Assembly (NCBI GenBank): GCA_025350915.1
Contig: JANXWX010000014.1
Span: forward strand, 1 to 35,618
DNA length: 35,618 bases
DNA from: Nitrosomonadales bacterium
GTDB taxonomy: Bacteria; Pseudomonadota; Gammaproteobacteria; Burkholderiales; Gallionellaceae
Direction: 5' to 3'
The position numbers and the translations under genes were made by a program. Shown piece by piece: positions 21,042 to 30,205 of this stretch (positions within the stretch are counted from its first letter, which is position 1; each line of letters starts with the position of its first letter). A model generated the notes under the pieces. It worked only from the letters and a program-made list of their open reading frames with translations, made no database searches and was not told the DNA's origin.

Positions 21042-21313
21042 AAGCGGCGGGGCAGGCATGGGGGCAAAAAAGCTGTGACAAATGCCCCAACAAAATGCAC
21101 AAGCCGCAGGCCTGCAAGCACGAAGCGGAATGGATAGACGGGCTGGTTACAGAAGAATGCCCAATATTGTGGCTGGCTGATTTTAATCAAATTGCCCACG
21201 CTTATTTGTTTGTGGAAAAAGGCATATTGCCGCACTCAGGCGGCTGGGCAGACCAACCCGGCGTGATGATGCAACTGGTGGAAAATTTTTCAAGCGGAGT
21301 AAAACGTGGCTGA
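21039..21313 (+). CDS. T extension of the tail chaperone (about 91 aa, -1 frame)
   Basis: Translated as a fusion after -1 slippage on the G gene, giving a total of about 196 residues. The frame relation is exactly -1. The extension has four cysteines near its start (SCDKCPNKMHKPQACKHE), a possible zinc site, then an aromatic helical tail. The extension recruits tail tube subunits to the tape measure in lambda. It overlaps the tape measure gene by 8 bp. Confidence 0.85.
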
Positions 21314-23423
21314 AGGCGGCTCATCAAATTACGAAATAGTCCTTACCGCTACCGACAAAACGCGGGAGGCGTTCGAGGCCGTTAAAGAAAGCACCGGCAC
21401 CCTCACCGATAAGCTCGGCATCATGAGCCTGGCTTTTGCCGCCACCGCCATTGCCTCCGCCACTGCTGTGGCGGTAATGGTAAAGGGCGCAATCAACTCT
21501 GCCGATGAAATGAGCAAGGCCGCGCAGAAGGTAGGCACCACTACCGAAATGCTCTCTGGCTTGAAATATGCCGCAGAGCTATCGGATGTCTCCTTCGAGT
21601 CCCTGCAAAAATCCATGGGTAAGCTCTCGCAAAACGCATTTAAAGCCGCTACTGCTGGCGATGAGGCCGGTACTGCATTTGCAACACTTGGAATCAAGGT
21701 AAAAGGTTCTGATGGCCACCTAAAAGATAGTAGTGCCTTATTGGGAGAGGTTGCAGATAAGTTTTCAAAAATGCCGAATAGCACAGAAAAAACTGCGCTT
21801 GCGATGCAACTTTTTGGCAAGGCTGGGATGGAAATGATCCCAATGTTAAATGGCGGAAGCGATGGCCTTGCAAAAATCCAAGATGCTTTGCAAAAGATGG
21901 GCGGGGTGATCAGCACCGAAACCGGATTAAGAGCGGAGGAATTTAACGACAGTCTAAACGCAATTAAAAAATCTTCTGGAAGCCTTACAAATCAGCTTAT
22001 GACAGATCTTCTGCCAGCGCTTGGCGAGGTCGCTAAATATTTTGAAGAATCAAGCAAGAATGGCAGCAGCCTTACATCTATATCCGGCGGCATTAAAACC
22101 GTATTTGAAACTATTGTTATCCTAGCAGCCAATGTAGCCTATACATTTAAGGCGGTCGGCAATGAAATTGGCGGTCTAACTGCCCAAATGGTTGAGCTGG
22201 TAAGCGGAGACTGGATACATGGCAAGTCAAACTTTACGCTTATAGGCGAGCAAATGAAAAAGGATGCCGCAGAGGCGCGCGCATCTTTGGATGCCTTCGA
22301 ACAGCGCATCCTCAATCCGCCCAAGTTGGAAGCGCCTGAAAAAAAATCCAGCGGCAATCTTCCCGGCATCGATACCGAAAAAACCAACAAAGCCCTCGAT
22401 GACCTGCTGAAAAAATCACAATCTTTTGCTTCGGAGCTGGTGATTTCGCACGAAAGTGCGTTTGACAAAATTGTCAGCAAATATGTAGCCATGGATGCAG
22501 AGCTGAGCAAGGCCGGTGCCGCAGGCACCGCGCAGCGCAAGGCTTTATACAAGTCTTTTGAGGCATACATGCTTGACGAGCAGGATAAGCGCACCGCCGA
22601 AATTGCAGCCAATGCCGAAAAGGAAGCGGCAGTCAACAGCAAGCTGATTGAGATGCAGCAGGAAAAATTTACCAAGATGAAAGAAAAGGCCGACGAAGCC
22701 TCGGTATTTGATGAGGCGCGCGAAAACAAACGTTACGAAGCGCAGCAGCGGGAGCTGGAAAAAGACCGCCAGGTGCTGGAAGAAAAGCATTTGTGGAATC
22801 TGCAATCAGAAAAAAAATACCTGGATGCTAAAGAGGCCCTGGAAAAAGAGCATCAAACAAAAATGTCTCAAACCAGTAAGACATTTGGTGTTTCGCTAGT
22901 GCAATTTGAAGCTCAAAATGCCACACAGCGCACGCAAACATTTGCTGCCGGGCTGGCGCAAATGACCGCTGTTGGCGCCCAGAAAAATCGTGCGCTATTT
23001 GAAATCAACAAAATTGCCTCTGCAGCCAACGCAACAATATCTGGTATACAGGCTGTGCAGGATTCGTTTGCTTTTGGCGCTAGATGGGGTGGTCCAATCG
23101 GTGGTGCCGCAATGGCAGCGATTGCGGTTGCCGCAACCCTCGCCAACATTGAAGCCATCAACGGTACCCAATTCGGCGGTGGCGCGCCCAACGTCGGCGG
23201 CGGTGGCGTGCCCAGCATGTCCACCTCACCCGGCATTCCCGTCGCGCCTCAACCAGCACCGGCCACTCCCACCCAGGCCGTAGCCGCCAGCGAATCCCGC
23301 CAGGTGAATTTCTACATCCCCGGCGGGCTGTCTATCGTAAATTTGCAACAATTCACACGCGACCACCTCATCCCGGCATGGAATGAAGCCGTTGGCGATG
23401 GTGTAGTTATTAACGTAGTTTAG
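21306..23423 (+). CDS. Tape measure protein (705 aa)
   Basis: A long helical protein: residues 1-35 are polar, two hydrophobic stretches follow (about 38-62), then a KAAQKVGTTTEMLSGLKYAA tape-measure-like repeat, a long coiled-coil region (about 370-530), and a hydrophobic region (about 590-630). The C-terminus is Gly/Pro-rich, followed by a beta-like tail. It sets tail length; with the usual 0.15 nm per residue, a tail of about 105 nm is expected. It overlaps the T frame. Confidence 0.9.
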   Translation: MAEGGSSNYEIVLTATDKTREAFEAVKESTGTLTDKLGIMSLAFAATAIASATAVAVMVKGAINSADEMSKAAQKVGTTTEMLSGLKYAAELSDVSFESLQKSMGKLSQNAFKAATAGDEAGTAFATLGIKVKGSDGHLKDSSALLGEVADKFSKMPNSTEKTALAMQLFGKAGMEMIPMLNGGSDGLAKIQDALQKMGGVISTETGLRAEEFNDSLNAIKKSSGSLTNQLMTDLLPALGEVAKYFEESSKNGSSLTSISGGIKTVFETIVILAANVAYTFKAVGNEIGGLTAQMVELVSGDWIHGKSNFTLIGEQMKKDAAEARASLDAFEQRILNPPKLEAPEKKSSGNLPGIDTEKTNKALDDLLKKSQSFASELVISHESAFDKIVSKYVAMDAELSKAGAAGTAQRKALYKSFEAYMLDEQDKRTAEIAANAEKEAAVNSKLIEMQQEKFTKMKEKADEASVFDEARENKRYEAQQRELEKDRQVLEEKHLWNLQSEKKYLDAKEALEKEHQTKMSQTSKTFGVSLVQFEAQNATQRTQTFAAGLAQMTAVGAQKNRALFEINKIASAANATISGIQAVQDSFAFGARWGGPIGGAAMAAIAVAATLANIEAINGTQFGGGAPNVGGGGVPSMSTSPGIPVAPQPAPATPTQAVAASESRQVNFYIPGGLSIVNLQQFTRDHLIPAWNEAVGDGVVINVV

Positions 23424-23434
23424 CGGGAGTAAAA

Positions 23435-23884
23435 ATGACCACAGCAATCGTAACGAGAACAGTAAAAGGCGCCGAGCTCACATGGAATGAGATGGATGCC
23501 AACTTTAGAAATTTGCAGGCGACGGCGGATGGAGCTATTCCTGTTGTAAATGGTACATGGACCCCGGTTATAACTGCTGGATCAGGTGCATTTACAACGG
23601 TTTCAGCTAGTGGATTTTATAATAAAATAGGTAATACCTATTTTATACGCGGCCGCATTACCATTACAAATGTAGGAACAGCGGCTATATTTACATTGGT
23701 ATCTCTGCCAGCAGTTGCCAATGGTGATGCGGTGCTATTAGGTCGTGAATTTGCGCTAACAGGAGTAATCTTTTCAGGTCAACTGGAAAGTGGTTCTAGC
23801 GTATTACCTCTTCTTACATACAATAATTTTTTTGGTCTGACAAATAATTCTGTACTGATTTTCTCCGGGAGCTTCAATGTATAA
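23435..23884 (+). CDS. Putative receptor-related tail protein, 149 aa
   Basis: The opening MTTAIVTRTVKGAELTWNEM followed by DANFRNLQ is a common tail-fibre N-terminal tag. The rest is beta-rich and low in charge (TPVITAGSGAFTTVSASGFY). The codon composition is more AT-rich than its neighbours, a sign of recent transfer of tip genes. It has a GGGAG ribosome site. It is followed by a fibre-assembly-like gene that overlaps it. Confidence 0.55.
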   Translation: MTTAIVTRTVKGAELTWNEMDANFRNLQATADGAIPVVNGTWTPVITAGSGAFTTVSASGFYNKIGNTYFIRGRITITNVGTAAIFTLVSLPAVANGDAVLLGREFALTGVIFSGQLESGSSVLPLLTYNNFFGLTNNSVLIFSGSFNV

Positions 23885-24392
23885 GCTGACTAATTTTAAT
23901 TGTGTTATAGAAATAACCTCGGGTTTGAAAATATGGTTCAACGATGGCGAACCTAAATATCATGATTATAAATCCTGGCTTGCTGCGGGCAATACACCTC
24001 TTCCAGCTGATTTAATCCCACTGGCAGTAACTCAAACAGCTGCATTTGCAGTAGTTGATGCTGCTGCAGGTGCAGCGCGCGCGCGATACATCACAATTGC
24101 CCCCGGTCAGGAAGCAACCTATTTAATCAAGGCCGCACAAGCCGCTGCGTTTAAAGCGGGCGGATATGCCGGAGCAACACCCGGACTGGTGCAAGCCGAG
24201 GTTGATGCCACTGGCGCTACCGCTCAATCGGCTGCAGACTCAATTCTCACCCAGCAAGCTGCATGGGAATTTAAAGCAGGTCAAATCGAAAGCGTGCGCA
24301 GAAGCGCAAAAGTGTTGGTGGCAGCAGCCACAACAGAGGCTGGTATTAAATCAATTATTGATGCTGCCCTGCTTAAATTGGGCGCGTTGTAA
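23877..24392 (+). CDS. Tail fibre assembly-like protein, 171 aa
   Basis: An N-terminal beta strand (KIWFNDGEPKYHDYKSWLA) is followed by an Ala-rich, helical C-terminal half. The RYITIAPGQEATYLIKAAQA segment resembles a motif common in phage fibre chaperones with a bundle of helices. It overlaps the preceding receptor-related gene by 8 bp, so they are probably paired as fibre and chaperone. Confidence 0.5.
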   Translation: MYKLTNFNCVIEITSGLKIWFNDGEPKYHDYKSWLAAGNTPLPADLIPLAVTQTAAFAVVDAAAGAARARYITIAPGQEATYLIKAAQAAAFKAGGYAGATPGLVQAEVDATGATAQSAADSILTQQAAWEFKAGQIESVRRSAKVLVAAATTEAGIKSIIDAALLKLGAL

Positions 24393-24394
24393 TC

Positions 24395-25201
24395 ATGGGC
24401 TATGCCGCGCCAGGTTATGTCGCAGTCGGCTATATTGCCGATCATGCCATAAGATATAACCCGTTCATTGCCTGGGATAACCGTCTAGGAGATGCGGTGC
24501 CTGTTGCCAGCTCCACCACTTCAGGCGCAGCCGCCAACCTATCTGATTTTAGGCCTTATACCTCATGGAAGCCGGGCGCAATTCCGGCGACGATCACGGT
24601 CGATTGCGGCGCTGCAAAGAGCGCAAACAGCCTGAGCGTATTTAATCATGATCTTTTTTCCAATAGTTGCTGGCTCGAGGTGCGCGGCTCGACAGACAAT
24701 TTTGTGTCCTCAGATAATCTGCTCGCCACTTTTTTTCCGCTTTCGGACAAGCCATTCTGCAAATACTTTAATGCGGCCAGCTATCGTTATTGGCGCATTC
24801 GTGTGGTTGGCAACAGCCTGCCTACCTTGTCGGTTGTCGCCATAGGAACTGCGCTGGAGTTTCCTATAGGCTTGCCTTACGGCTTTGATCCATTGGGCCG
24901 CAAGGCATTCGGTCAGACCAATATCAGCGAGGCAGGATTGCCCTTGGGCAAAGCGATTTTATTCAGGCAGTGGGATCAAACGCTGAATTTTGCCACAGTC
25001 GATAGCGACTGGTTGCGTTCTACTTTCGTGCCTGCATGGACTAACGGGCTGGAAGGTAATCCTTTTCTGTTTGCGTGGAATTTGACGGATTTTCCAAATG
25101 ACGTATGGCTGCTAGAGGCAGGGGATAGCTTCAAGGCGCCGCAGACTTTACCCACCTATAACCAGTTGAGTTTTGCGGTGAAAGGGGTGGCACTACCATG
25201 A
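24395..25201 (+). CDS. Minor tail protein with discoidin-like domain (268 aa)
   Basis: Residues about 45-150 look like a discoidin / F5-8C-like beta sandwich: WKPGAIPATITVDCGAAKSA, SLSVFNHDLF and YRYWRIRVVG. The remaining half is a distal-tail-like fold ending in a strand, QLSFAVKGVALP. It probably sits at the tail tip and helps attach to surface glycans. It overlaps the next gene start as ATGA. Confidence 0.6.
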   Translation: MGYAAPGYVAVGYIADHAIRYNPFIAWDNRLGDAVPVASSTTSGAAANLSDFRPYTSWKPGAIPATITVDCGAAKSANSLSVFNHDLFSNSCWLEVRGSTDNFVSSDNLLATFFPLSDKPFCKYFNAASYRYWRIRVVGNSLPTLSVVAIGTALEFPIGLPYGFDPLGRKAFGQTNISEAGLPLGKAILFRQWDQTLNFATVDSDWLRSTFVPAWTNGLEGNPFLFAWNLTDFPNDVWLLEAGDSFKAPQTLPTYNQLSFAVKGVALP

Positions 25202-27180
25202 ACACGCTGCCTACCACTGCTGCGCGCACTGCCGCAATGCTCAAGCAGACGCGCTACCCCTGCAATGTTTTGGCGCTGGTAGTGGATAAATGCGCGAACA
25301 GATATGGTAGTGCGCCGTGTACCGCCACCGCTGCGGTGGGCAATGAGTGTTACAACACTTATTCAACTTGCCAGGATAAAGCCAATTACGTTAAAACCAC
25401 GCAGACGATTAATATTGTTTCACGCGGCGCGTTGTCGCTTGGACTTGGCTTGCGTCCTTATCTGCTGGGCGCGGTGAGTGCGCCTGCGGTGCTGGATTTT
25501 GAAGCGGGGCTGGCTCCGCGCAGCAATGTATCAATCTCGCTGGCGGATGAAACAGACAACGATTCTGATCAAGACCCGTACTGGGCCACGCGCCCGGTAA
25601 AAGCTTCCGGCACTTTCTGGGGGCGATTTCTGGCGCGCAACAAGAATTACTACGGGCGTGTAGCTTTGCTGCGCAAGGGGTTCGTCGCCACGCCGTGGGA
25701 TTGGAATTTATTCTTGGACGAGTTGTATATCATCGATTCAATCAGCATGGAAGGCGCGGGTACCGCCAAAATGCTTTTGAAGGACCCGCTCAAGCTGGTG
25801 GATAACAATACCATCCCGTTGCCGACTTCCGGCGCGATCTCAGCCGATTTGAAAGCCATTGAAAACACCGGAACCGCCGTAGCTGGCGGCGCGTCTACCA
25901 TTACACTGATAGCGGGTGCCTCGGCTGTGGACAGCTACTATAACGGAATGGAAGTTTACATTTACGCGAACACCGGCGCAGGGCAGCGGCGCGTTGTAGC
26001 CAGCTATGTGGGTGCCACCCGCGTCGCTACACTTACAGCGGCCTGGTCAGTGGTGCCGGATACCACCAGCGCCTATCAGGTGGCTGCGCTCAATGTAACG
26101 CTGGATACGGGCAAGGGCGCGCAATATACCAACCCCGCTACATCTGGCAAGGCCGAATATATCCGCATTGGCTCCGAGATAATTCGCTACACGGCCAAGG
26201 CTGGCGATGTGTTGAGCTGGACGGATACTACCTACCGGGCGCAGTTTGGCACCACCAAAGCAGATCAATCATCAGCTAGCACGGTGCAGCTGTGCCGCGC
26301 TTTTATTAACCAATCGGTTGCCAATGTATTAACTGCGCTGCTGACTGAAAATAAAGGCGTACCTTCCACTTACCTTTCCACCACCATTGCCAGCGAATGT
26401 GCGTCCTGGTATGGCTCGACTTTCAACATCACCGCTTGCCTTTCTGCCCCCGAAAAAGCCAGCGGCTTGATTACCGAGATACTTAAACAAATCGGCGCGG
26501 TGATGTGGTGGTCGGCTCAGACGCAGAAGGTCGAAATGAAGGCAATCATGCCGAACAACTCAGCCTATCCTTCCTGGACAGATACAACAACTATTATCCA
26601 GGGCAGCATGTCCGTAAAAAATATTGACAGCTTGCGCATTACCGAGGCGGCTATTTCCTACGCGCAGCGAGATGCCACCTCAAATATGACTGAGCCGCGC
26701 AGTTTTTTACGAACTGACGTGATCGTGAACCTGAATGCGGAATCAACCAATGAATTCGGCGACATCAGGCCGCAGCTTGCGTATTCGCGCTGGTTTGGCG
26801 TGGCCAACTCAACCGCGATGGTGGCCTGCGCCACGCGCAAGATAAACCGCCTATACAACCCGCCCAAGGTATTTGCCTTCAAGATTGATCATAAGGATTA
26901 CACCGAAGCGCTTGGGGCAACCGTTGGGATATCGAGTTACAAGTCTGCCGGGGTGACCGGCGCGCCCAAGGAAGAGCTGTGCTTTATCATCAAAATCGAC
27001 GATGCAAAAACGCATGTCGATATTCAGGCACGGTCTGCCAATTTTGGCTCACGCTATGCCTACATTGCGCCCAACGGCCAGCCGGACTACGGCGCAGCCA
27101 GCGCAGCGCAACGTAATTATGCCTATCTATCCAATGGCGGCGTGATGAGCGATGGCAGTCCGCCGTATTTGATTATTTAA
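25198..27180 (+). CDS. Tail tip / central hub protein (660 aa)
   Basis: The N-terminal part contains cysteines at 22, 32, 41, 51 and 58 with spacing like the metal-binding, gpL-like tip proteins. A long beta-rich body follows, with a helical element near 370-440. The C-terminal RSANFGSRYAYIAPNGQPDY is typical of baseplate-like hubs. It is the largest tip gene and lies directly before the fibre. An Fe-S or zinc cluster at the N-terminus is possible by analogy only. Confidence 0.7.
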   Translation: MNTLPTTAARTAAMLKQTRYPCNVLALVVDKCANRYGSAPCTATAAVGNECYNTYSTCQDKANYVKTTQTINIVSRGALSLGLGLRPYLLGAVSAPAVLDFEAGLAPRSNVSISLADETDNDSDQDPYWATRPVKASGTFWGRFLARNKNYYGRVALLRKGFVATPWDWNLFLDELYIIDSISMEGAGTAKMLLKDPLKLVDNNTIPLPTSGAISADLKAIENTGTAVAGGASTITLIAGASAVDSYYNGMEVYIYANTGAGQRRVVASYVGATRVATLTAAWSVVPDTTSAYQVAALNVTLDTGKGAQYTNPATSGKAEYIRIGSEIIRYTAKAGDVLSWTDTTYRAQFGTTKADQSSASTVQLCRAFINQSVANVLTALLTENKGVPSTYLSTTIASECASWYGSTFNITACLSAPEKASGLITEILKQIGAVMWWSAQTQKVEMKAIMPNNSAYPSWTDTTTIIQGSMSVKNIDSLRITEAAISYAQRDATSNMTEPRSFLRTDVIVNLNAESTNEFGDIRPQLAYSRWFGVANSTAMVACATRKINRLYNPPKVFAFKIDHKDYTEALGATVGISSYKSAGVTGAPKEELCFIIKIDDAKTHVDIQARSANFGSRYAYIAPNGQPDYGAASAAQRNYAYLSNGGVMSDGSPPYLII

Positions 27181-27189
27181 GGAGCAAAA

Positions 27190-27399
27190 ATGATAAAAGT
27201 TGAAGTGCCATCCAGCGCATTGGTGCATTGTCCGAAGGTTGACTACAAACTTGCCCGCGTTGTGGCGTGTGTGGGCTGCGAGCATTTTGAGGGTCTGGAA
27301 GATCGCTTCCCGGATAGCGATGTGAAATTATATCTGCGCTTTGGCGTTAAATGCCGCCATACCGCGATTACCAGAGAAATGAAGGAGCTTGCAGAATGA
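27190..27399 (+). CDS. Small cysteine-containing tail-region protein, 69 aa
   Basis: It has a good site (AAGGAGCAAAA). Four cysteines at 14, 27, 30 and 55 (CVGC central pair) could bind a metal ion. It is otherwise beta-like and mildly charged. Its stop overlaps the fibre start as ATGA. Small Cys proteins of this kind accompany tip genes in related phages; function unknown. Confidence 0.65.
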   Translation: MIKVEVPSSALVHCPKVDYKLARVVACVGCEHFEGLEDRFPDSDVKLYLRFGVKCRHTAITREMKELAE

Positions 27400-28571
27400 C
27401 TACCCCAGTTAATGCCTGGACAGCGATTGCCTCAACCGCAATCGACCCGGATTCCCCGGTCGATTCCGCCCTTATTACCGCGCTGCGCAACAACCAACTG
27501 CGCATCCGTGAAATGCTGTGCGGATCATATTTGGCAGGAGAATCGATCGACCATAACCATGATGGAATCAACTCGGCTCTTGTACCGATAGGGCCAAATT
27601 TTTTACGCAATGGCTCGTTTGAAAGCGGCACCTCTGCTTGGACAGTAACCACTTATACAGGTGGCACAGTTACGGTACAGGCAGCTGGCAATATGAATGG
27701 ATCCAATTGTGTCGCGCTAACAAGTACGGTGCTGGCTAACGGTGGCGGTAATGTACAGAGTAATGAATTTGTTCCTATAACTGGTGGTAATGTGTATTCA
27801 CTTTTTGGAGCAATCAAAGCAAGCACAGCCAATGTTTCTAGCAAAATTGAAATTATCTGGTTTGATAATGCGTATTCTCAAATTTCTGCAAGCACTGTTT
27901 ATTCATCAAGTAACACCCCGACAACATTATCGGATGTTGGCAATCCAATATCCGCTCCTGTAAGCGCCAGATTTATGCGTGTCAAATTAACGGGGGGCGT
28001 TCCATCTATTGGAAGTGCCACAGGAGTTATCTATTTCGATGGATTACGGCTTGCATTTGCAGATAAATTAATGACCTGGGATATACCTGGAAACTATAAC
28101 TTCACGATGCCGACAGATCGCGTATATATTTGCGTACAAGGTGCCGGTGGATCTGGCAATTCAGGCGGATATTCTGGAAATTCTGGAGGATATGGTGAGG
28201 GCTGGGTATATGCACCGAAGGGAACAATAGTCAGTATTTCAGTTGCAGCTGGACTTGCATTAAATGCGGGGGGAAATGCCGGCACAACATATTTTGGTAG
28301 CTACCTTGTTGTGACAGGTGCTGGAGTAGATCAATCAACAACAACACCAGCTATTGCTGGCCCCGGTGCGCCATTTAATATTTTAATGCAAGGATCAACT
28401 GGTCTAACTCTATACAGAGACGGATACTCAGCCTGGCTTAACAATACAAACGGTATTTATAACACAGCAGGAAAATCTTCAGATGGTATTTATGGCGGTG
28501 GCGGTGCTGCTACAGGGGCAAGCTCAGGCACCGGCAAGGGTGGTGATGGCTTTGTTTCGGTTAAATGGTAG
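27396..28571 (+). CDS. Receptor-binding tail fibre with Gly-rich domain (391 aa)
   Basis: The N-terminus (about 1-65) is a conserved tag that includes NAWTAIASTAIDPDSPVDSA. The middle (about 68-225) is a beta-sandwich resembling carbohydrate-binding modules (NFLRNGSFESGTSAWTVTTY). The end (about 235-391) is a Gly-rich domain with SGNSGGYSGNSGGYGEGW and further GGGG clusters, like other glycine-rich phage tip proteins. This is the probable host-range determinant. The start ATGA overlaps the small Cys gene. Confidence 0.75.
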   Translation: MTTPVNAWTAIASTAIDPDSPVDSALITALRNNQLRIREMLCGSYLAGESIDHNHDGINSALVPIGPNFLRNGSFESGTSAWTVTTYTGGTVTVQAAGNMNGSNCVALTSTVLANGGGNVQSNEFVPITGGNVYSLFGAIKASTANVSSKIEIIWFDNAYSQISASTVYSSSNTPTTLSDVGNPISAPVSARFMRVKLTGGVPSIGSATGVIYFDGLRLAFADKLMTWDIPGNYNFTMPTDRVYICVQGAGGSGNSGGYSGNSGGYGEGWVYAPKGTIVSISVAAGLALNAGGNAGTTYFGSYLVVTGAGVDQSTTTPAIAGPGAPFNILMQGSTGLTLYRDGYSAWLNNTNGIYNTAGKSSDGIYGGGGAATGASSGTGKGGDGFVSVKW

Positions 28572-28573
28572 CC

Positions 28574-29011
28574 ATGAGAGTCGCCCTCTACAAAGGCACT
28601 CAACCCGGCATCCCTGGCCTCTACAACCGCATCGTGCGCTGGTGGGAGCCTGGGCAATATAGCCACTGCGAGTTGATTTTTAGTGATGGTATGGCGGCAT
28701 CCAGCTCCTTCATGGATGGCGGCGTGCGCTTCAAGCAGATTGATTTTGACCCGATGCGCTGGGATTTTATCGAGCTGCCCGCGTACTTGGAGCGGGATGC
28801 CCACACATGGTTTCTGTCGCATACCGGCGAAGCCTACGACCTGATCGGTAACTTTCGTTTTATTTTCGATTTTTTACGCAACCGTAACGGCAAGTGGTTT
28901 TGCAGCGAGGCGGTGGGTGAATCACTAGGGATGGTTGAATCTTGGCGGCTGGGGCCGAATGGGCTGGCGGCAACACTTATAAATTTAAAAATAATAATGG
29001 AGCAAAAATGA
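28574..29011 (+). CDS. Permuted papain-like (YiiX/NlpC-type) hydrolase, 145 aa
   Basis: His31 in YSHCELIF comes before Cys110 in WFCSEAVGES. That His-before-Cys order is the mark of circularly permuted papain-like NlpC/P60 relatives such as YiiX. The YDLIGNF segment precedes the Cys. It may cleave peptidoglycan at the tail tip or during lysis; it is placed between fibre and holin. An in-frame ATG at 28565 overlapping the fibre stop is an alternative start. Confidence 0.7.
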   Translation: MRVALYKGTQPGIPGLYNRIVRWWEPGQYSHCELIFSDGMAASSSFMDGGVRFKQIDFDPMRWDFIELPAYLERDAHTWFLSHTGEAYDLIGNFRFIFDFLRNRNGKWFCSEAVGESLGMVESWRLGPNGLAATLINLKIIMEQK

Positions 29012-29376
29012 TCGATCAACACTCAACAATTGCAGGTGCAGCAGCGGGTGGGGTGACCAGCACCATCAGCATTTTTATGGGCGCTCAGGTCGATGCCCTG
29101 GTCATTGGCCTGATTGCCGCCGTTTTTGTCTCGATCCAGCTGGACATGATCGATAACCGGATCAAAGCCGCCTCGGCGGTGTTGTTTGCCTCACTGTTGG
29201 CAGGCTATGGTAGCCCGGTGGTGGCAGAGTGGGTGGCCAGCAACACAACATCGATTGCGGCCAATGCAGAGGCGCTACGCCTGCTGGCTGCGTTAATTAT
29301 CGGCGGCAGCGCGCCCAGCCTGGTGCCGCTGGGTATTAAATTCCTGGGTAAAAAAATCAATGGAGAGGCGCAATGA
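29008..29376 (+). CDS. Holin-like membrane protein (122 aa)
   Basis: The ATG at 29008 follows TGGAGCAAAA and overlaps the previous stop as ATGA. Three or more hydrophobic segments are visible (about residues 8-26, 29-48, 56-72, 90-112), with short polar ends and a basic C-terminus (KFLGKKINGEAQ). It is followed by another small membrane protein and the endolysin, the usual lysis order. Holin role by position and topology. Confidence 0.7.
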   Translation: MIDQHSTIAGAAAGGVTSTISIFMGAQVDALVIGLIAAVFVSIQLDMIDNRIKAASAVLFASLLAGYGSPVVAEWVASNTTSIAANAEALRLLAALIIGGSAPSLVPLGIKFLGKKINGEAQ

Positions 29377-29612
29377 ATCTCATCCTGATAGTGGCCGCAG
29401 GCATCATCCTCATGCGCTGCACGTGCATCGTCGCAAAACTCAGCCCACGCAACTGGTATGGCCACCGGCTACAGTTCTTGGGTCTGGCCAGCTCATATTC
29501 GTTTATCGCTGGCGGTGCGGTCGGCACTGCCTTCGCCTGGCACCTTGGCCCCTCATTTCTACTAGTTGGCCTCGCCGGTCTGGTGTTGTTTGATAGGAGG
29601 ATCAGACTATGA
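29373..29612 (+). CDS. Second small membrane protein of the lysis cassette (79 aa)
   Basis: Overlaps the upstream stop as ATGA. It has an N-terminal hydrophobic segment (1-15), a second (about 36-55) and a third (60-73). It ends in RRIRL and its stop overlaps the endolysin start. It could be a holin partner or antiholin; the sequence does not decide. Confidence 0.6.
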   Translation: MNLILIVAAGIILMRCTCIVAKLSPRNWYGHRLQFLGLASSYSFIAGGAVGTAFAWHLGPSFLLVGLAGLVLFDRRIRL

Positions 29613-30205
29613 TCACCGCCGCCGATATCGTCAAAATAATGGGCTGCAGCCTTGGGCGCGCCACCCTGTGGCAACCTCACTTGGCGCATGCAATGGATGT
29701 GTTCGACATCGATAGCCCGCTGAGGGCATCCGCATTCCTGGCGCAGGTTGGGCACGAATCTGGGCGGCTGCAATACGTGCGGGAGATCTGGAACCCGGTG
29801 CAATGCCCGTGGCAGCTGCGCTACAACGGCAAGGCCGATCTCGGCAATATAAAGCCACAAGCCATCACCATCGCCGCCAACCATGGAAGTACGCCGGGCC
29901 CTTGGTGGAAAGGCCACGGACTTATACAAATAACCGGCTACGACAACCATTTTGCCTGCGGTGAAGCGCTTAACCTGGACCTGCTTAACTACCCCGAGTT
30001 ACTGGAGCAGCCTGCAAACGCCGCCCTATCGGCTGGCTGGTTTTGGGCGACACATGGCTGTAGCAAATTTGCCGATGCGGGTGACCTGGATGGCGTGAGT
30101 GATGTGATCAACATCGGCCGCAAAACCCAGCACATCGGCGATGCAAACGGCTATGCCGACCGGCTGGCTATTTACAAAAAAGCCTGCGAGGTACTCTCTG
30201 CATGA
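29609..30205 (+). CDS. Endolysin, glycoside hydrolase family 19 (198 aa)
   Basis: GH19 chitinase-like muramidase that cuts the glycan backbone of peptidoglycan. The likely catalytic Glu is residue 50 in VGHESGRLQY. Other family marks are WQLRYNGKADLGN, the GLIQITGYDNHF region, and SAGWFWATHGCSKFADAGDL. There is no signal peptide, so it needs the holin for export. ATGA overlap at both ends. Confidence 0.92.
   Translation: MITAADIVKIMGCSLGRATLWQPHLAHAMDVFDIDSPLRASAFLAQVGHESGRLQYVREIWNPVQCPWQLRYNGKADLGNIKPQAITIAANHGSTPGPWWKGHGLIQITGYDNHFACGEALNLDLLNYPELLEQPANAALSAGWFWATHGCSKFADAGDLDGVSDVINIGRKTQHIGDANGYADRLAIYKKACEVLSA

Noticed and set aside
23435-28571. Diversity-generating retroelement acting on tail genes
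   Set aside because: No reverse transcriptase and no template-variable repeat pair seen.
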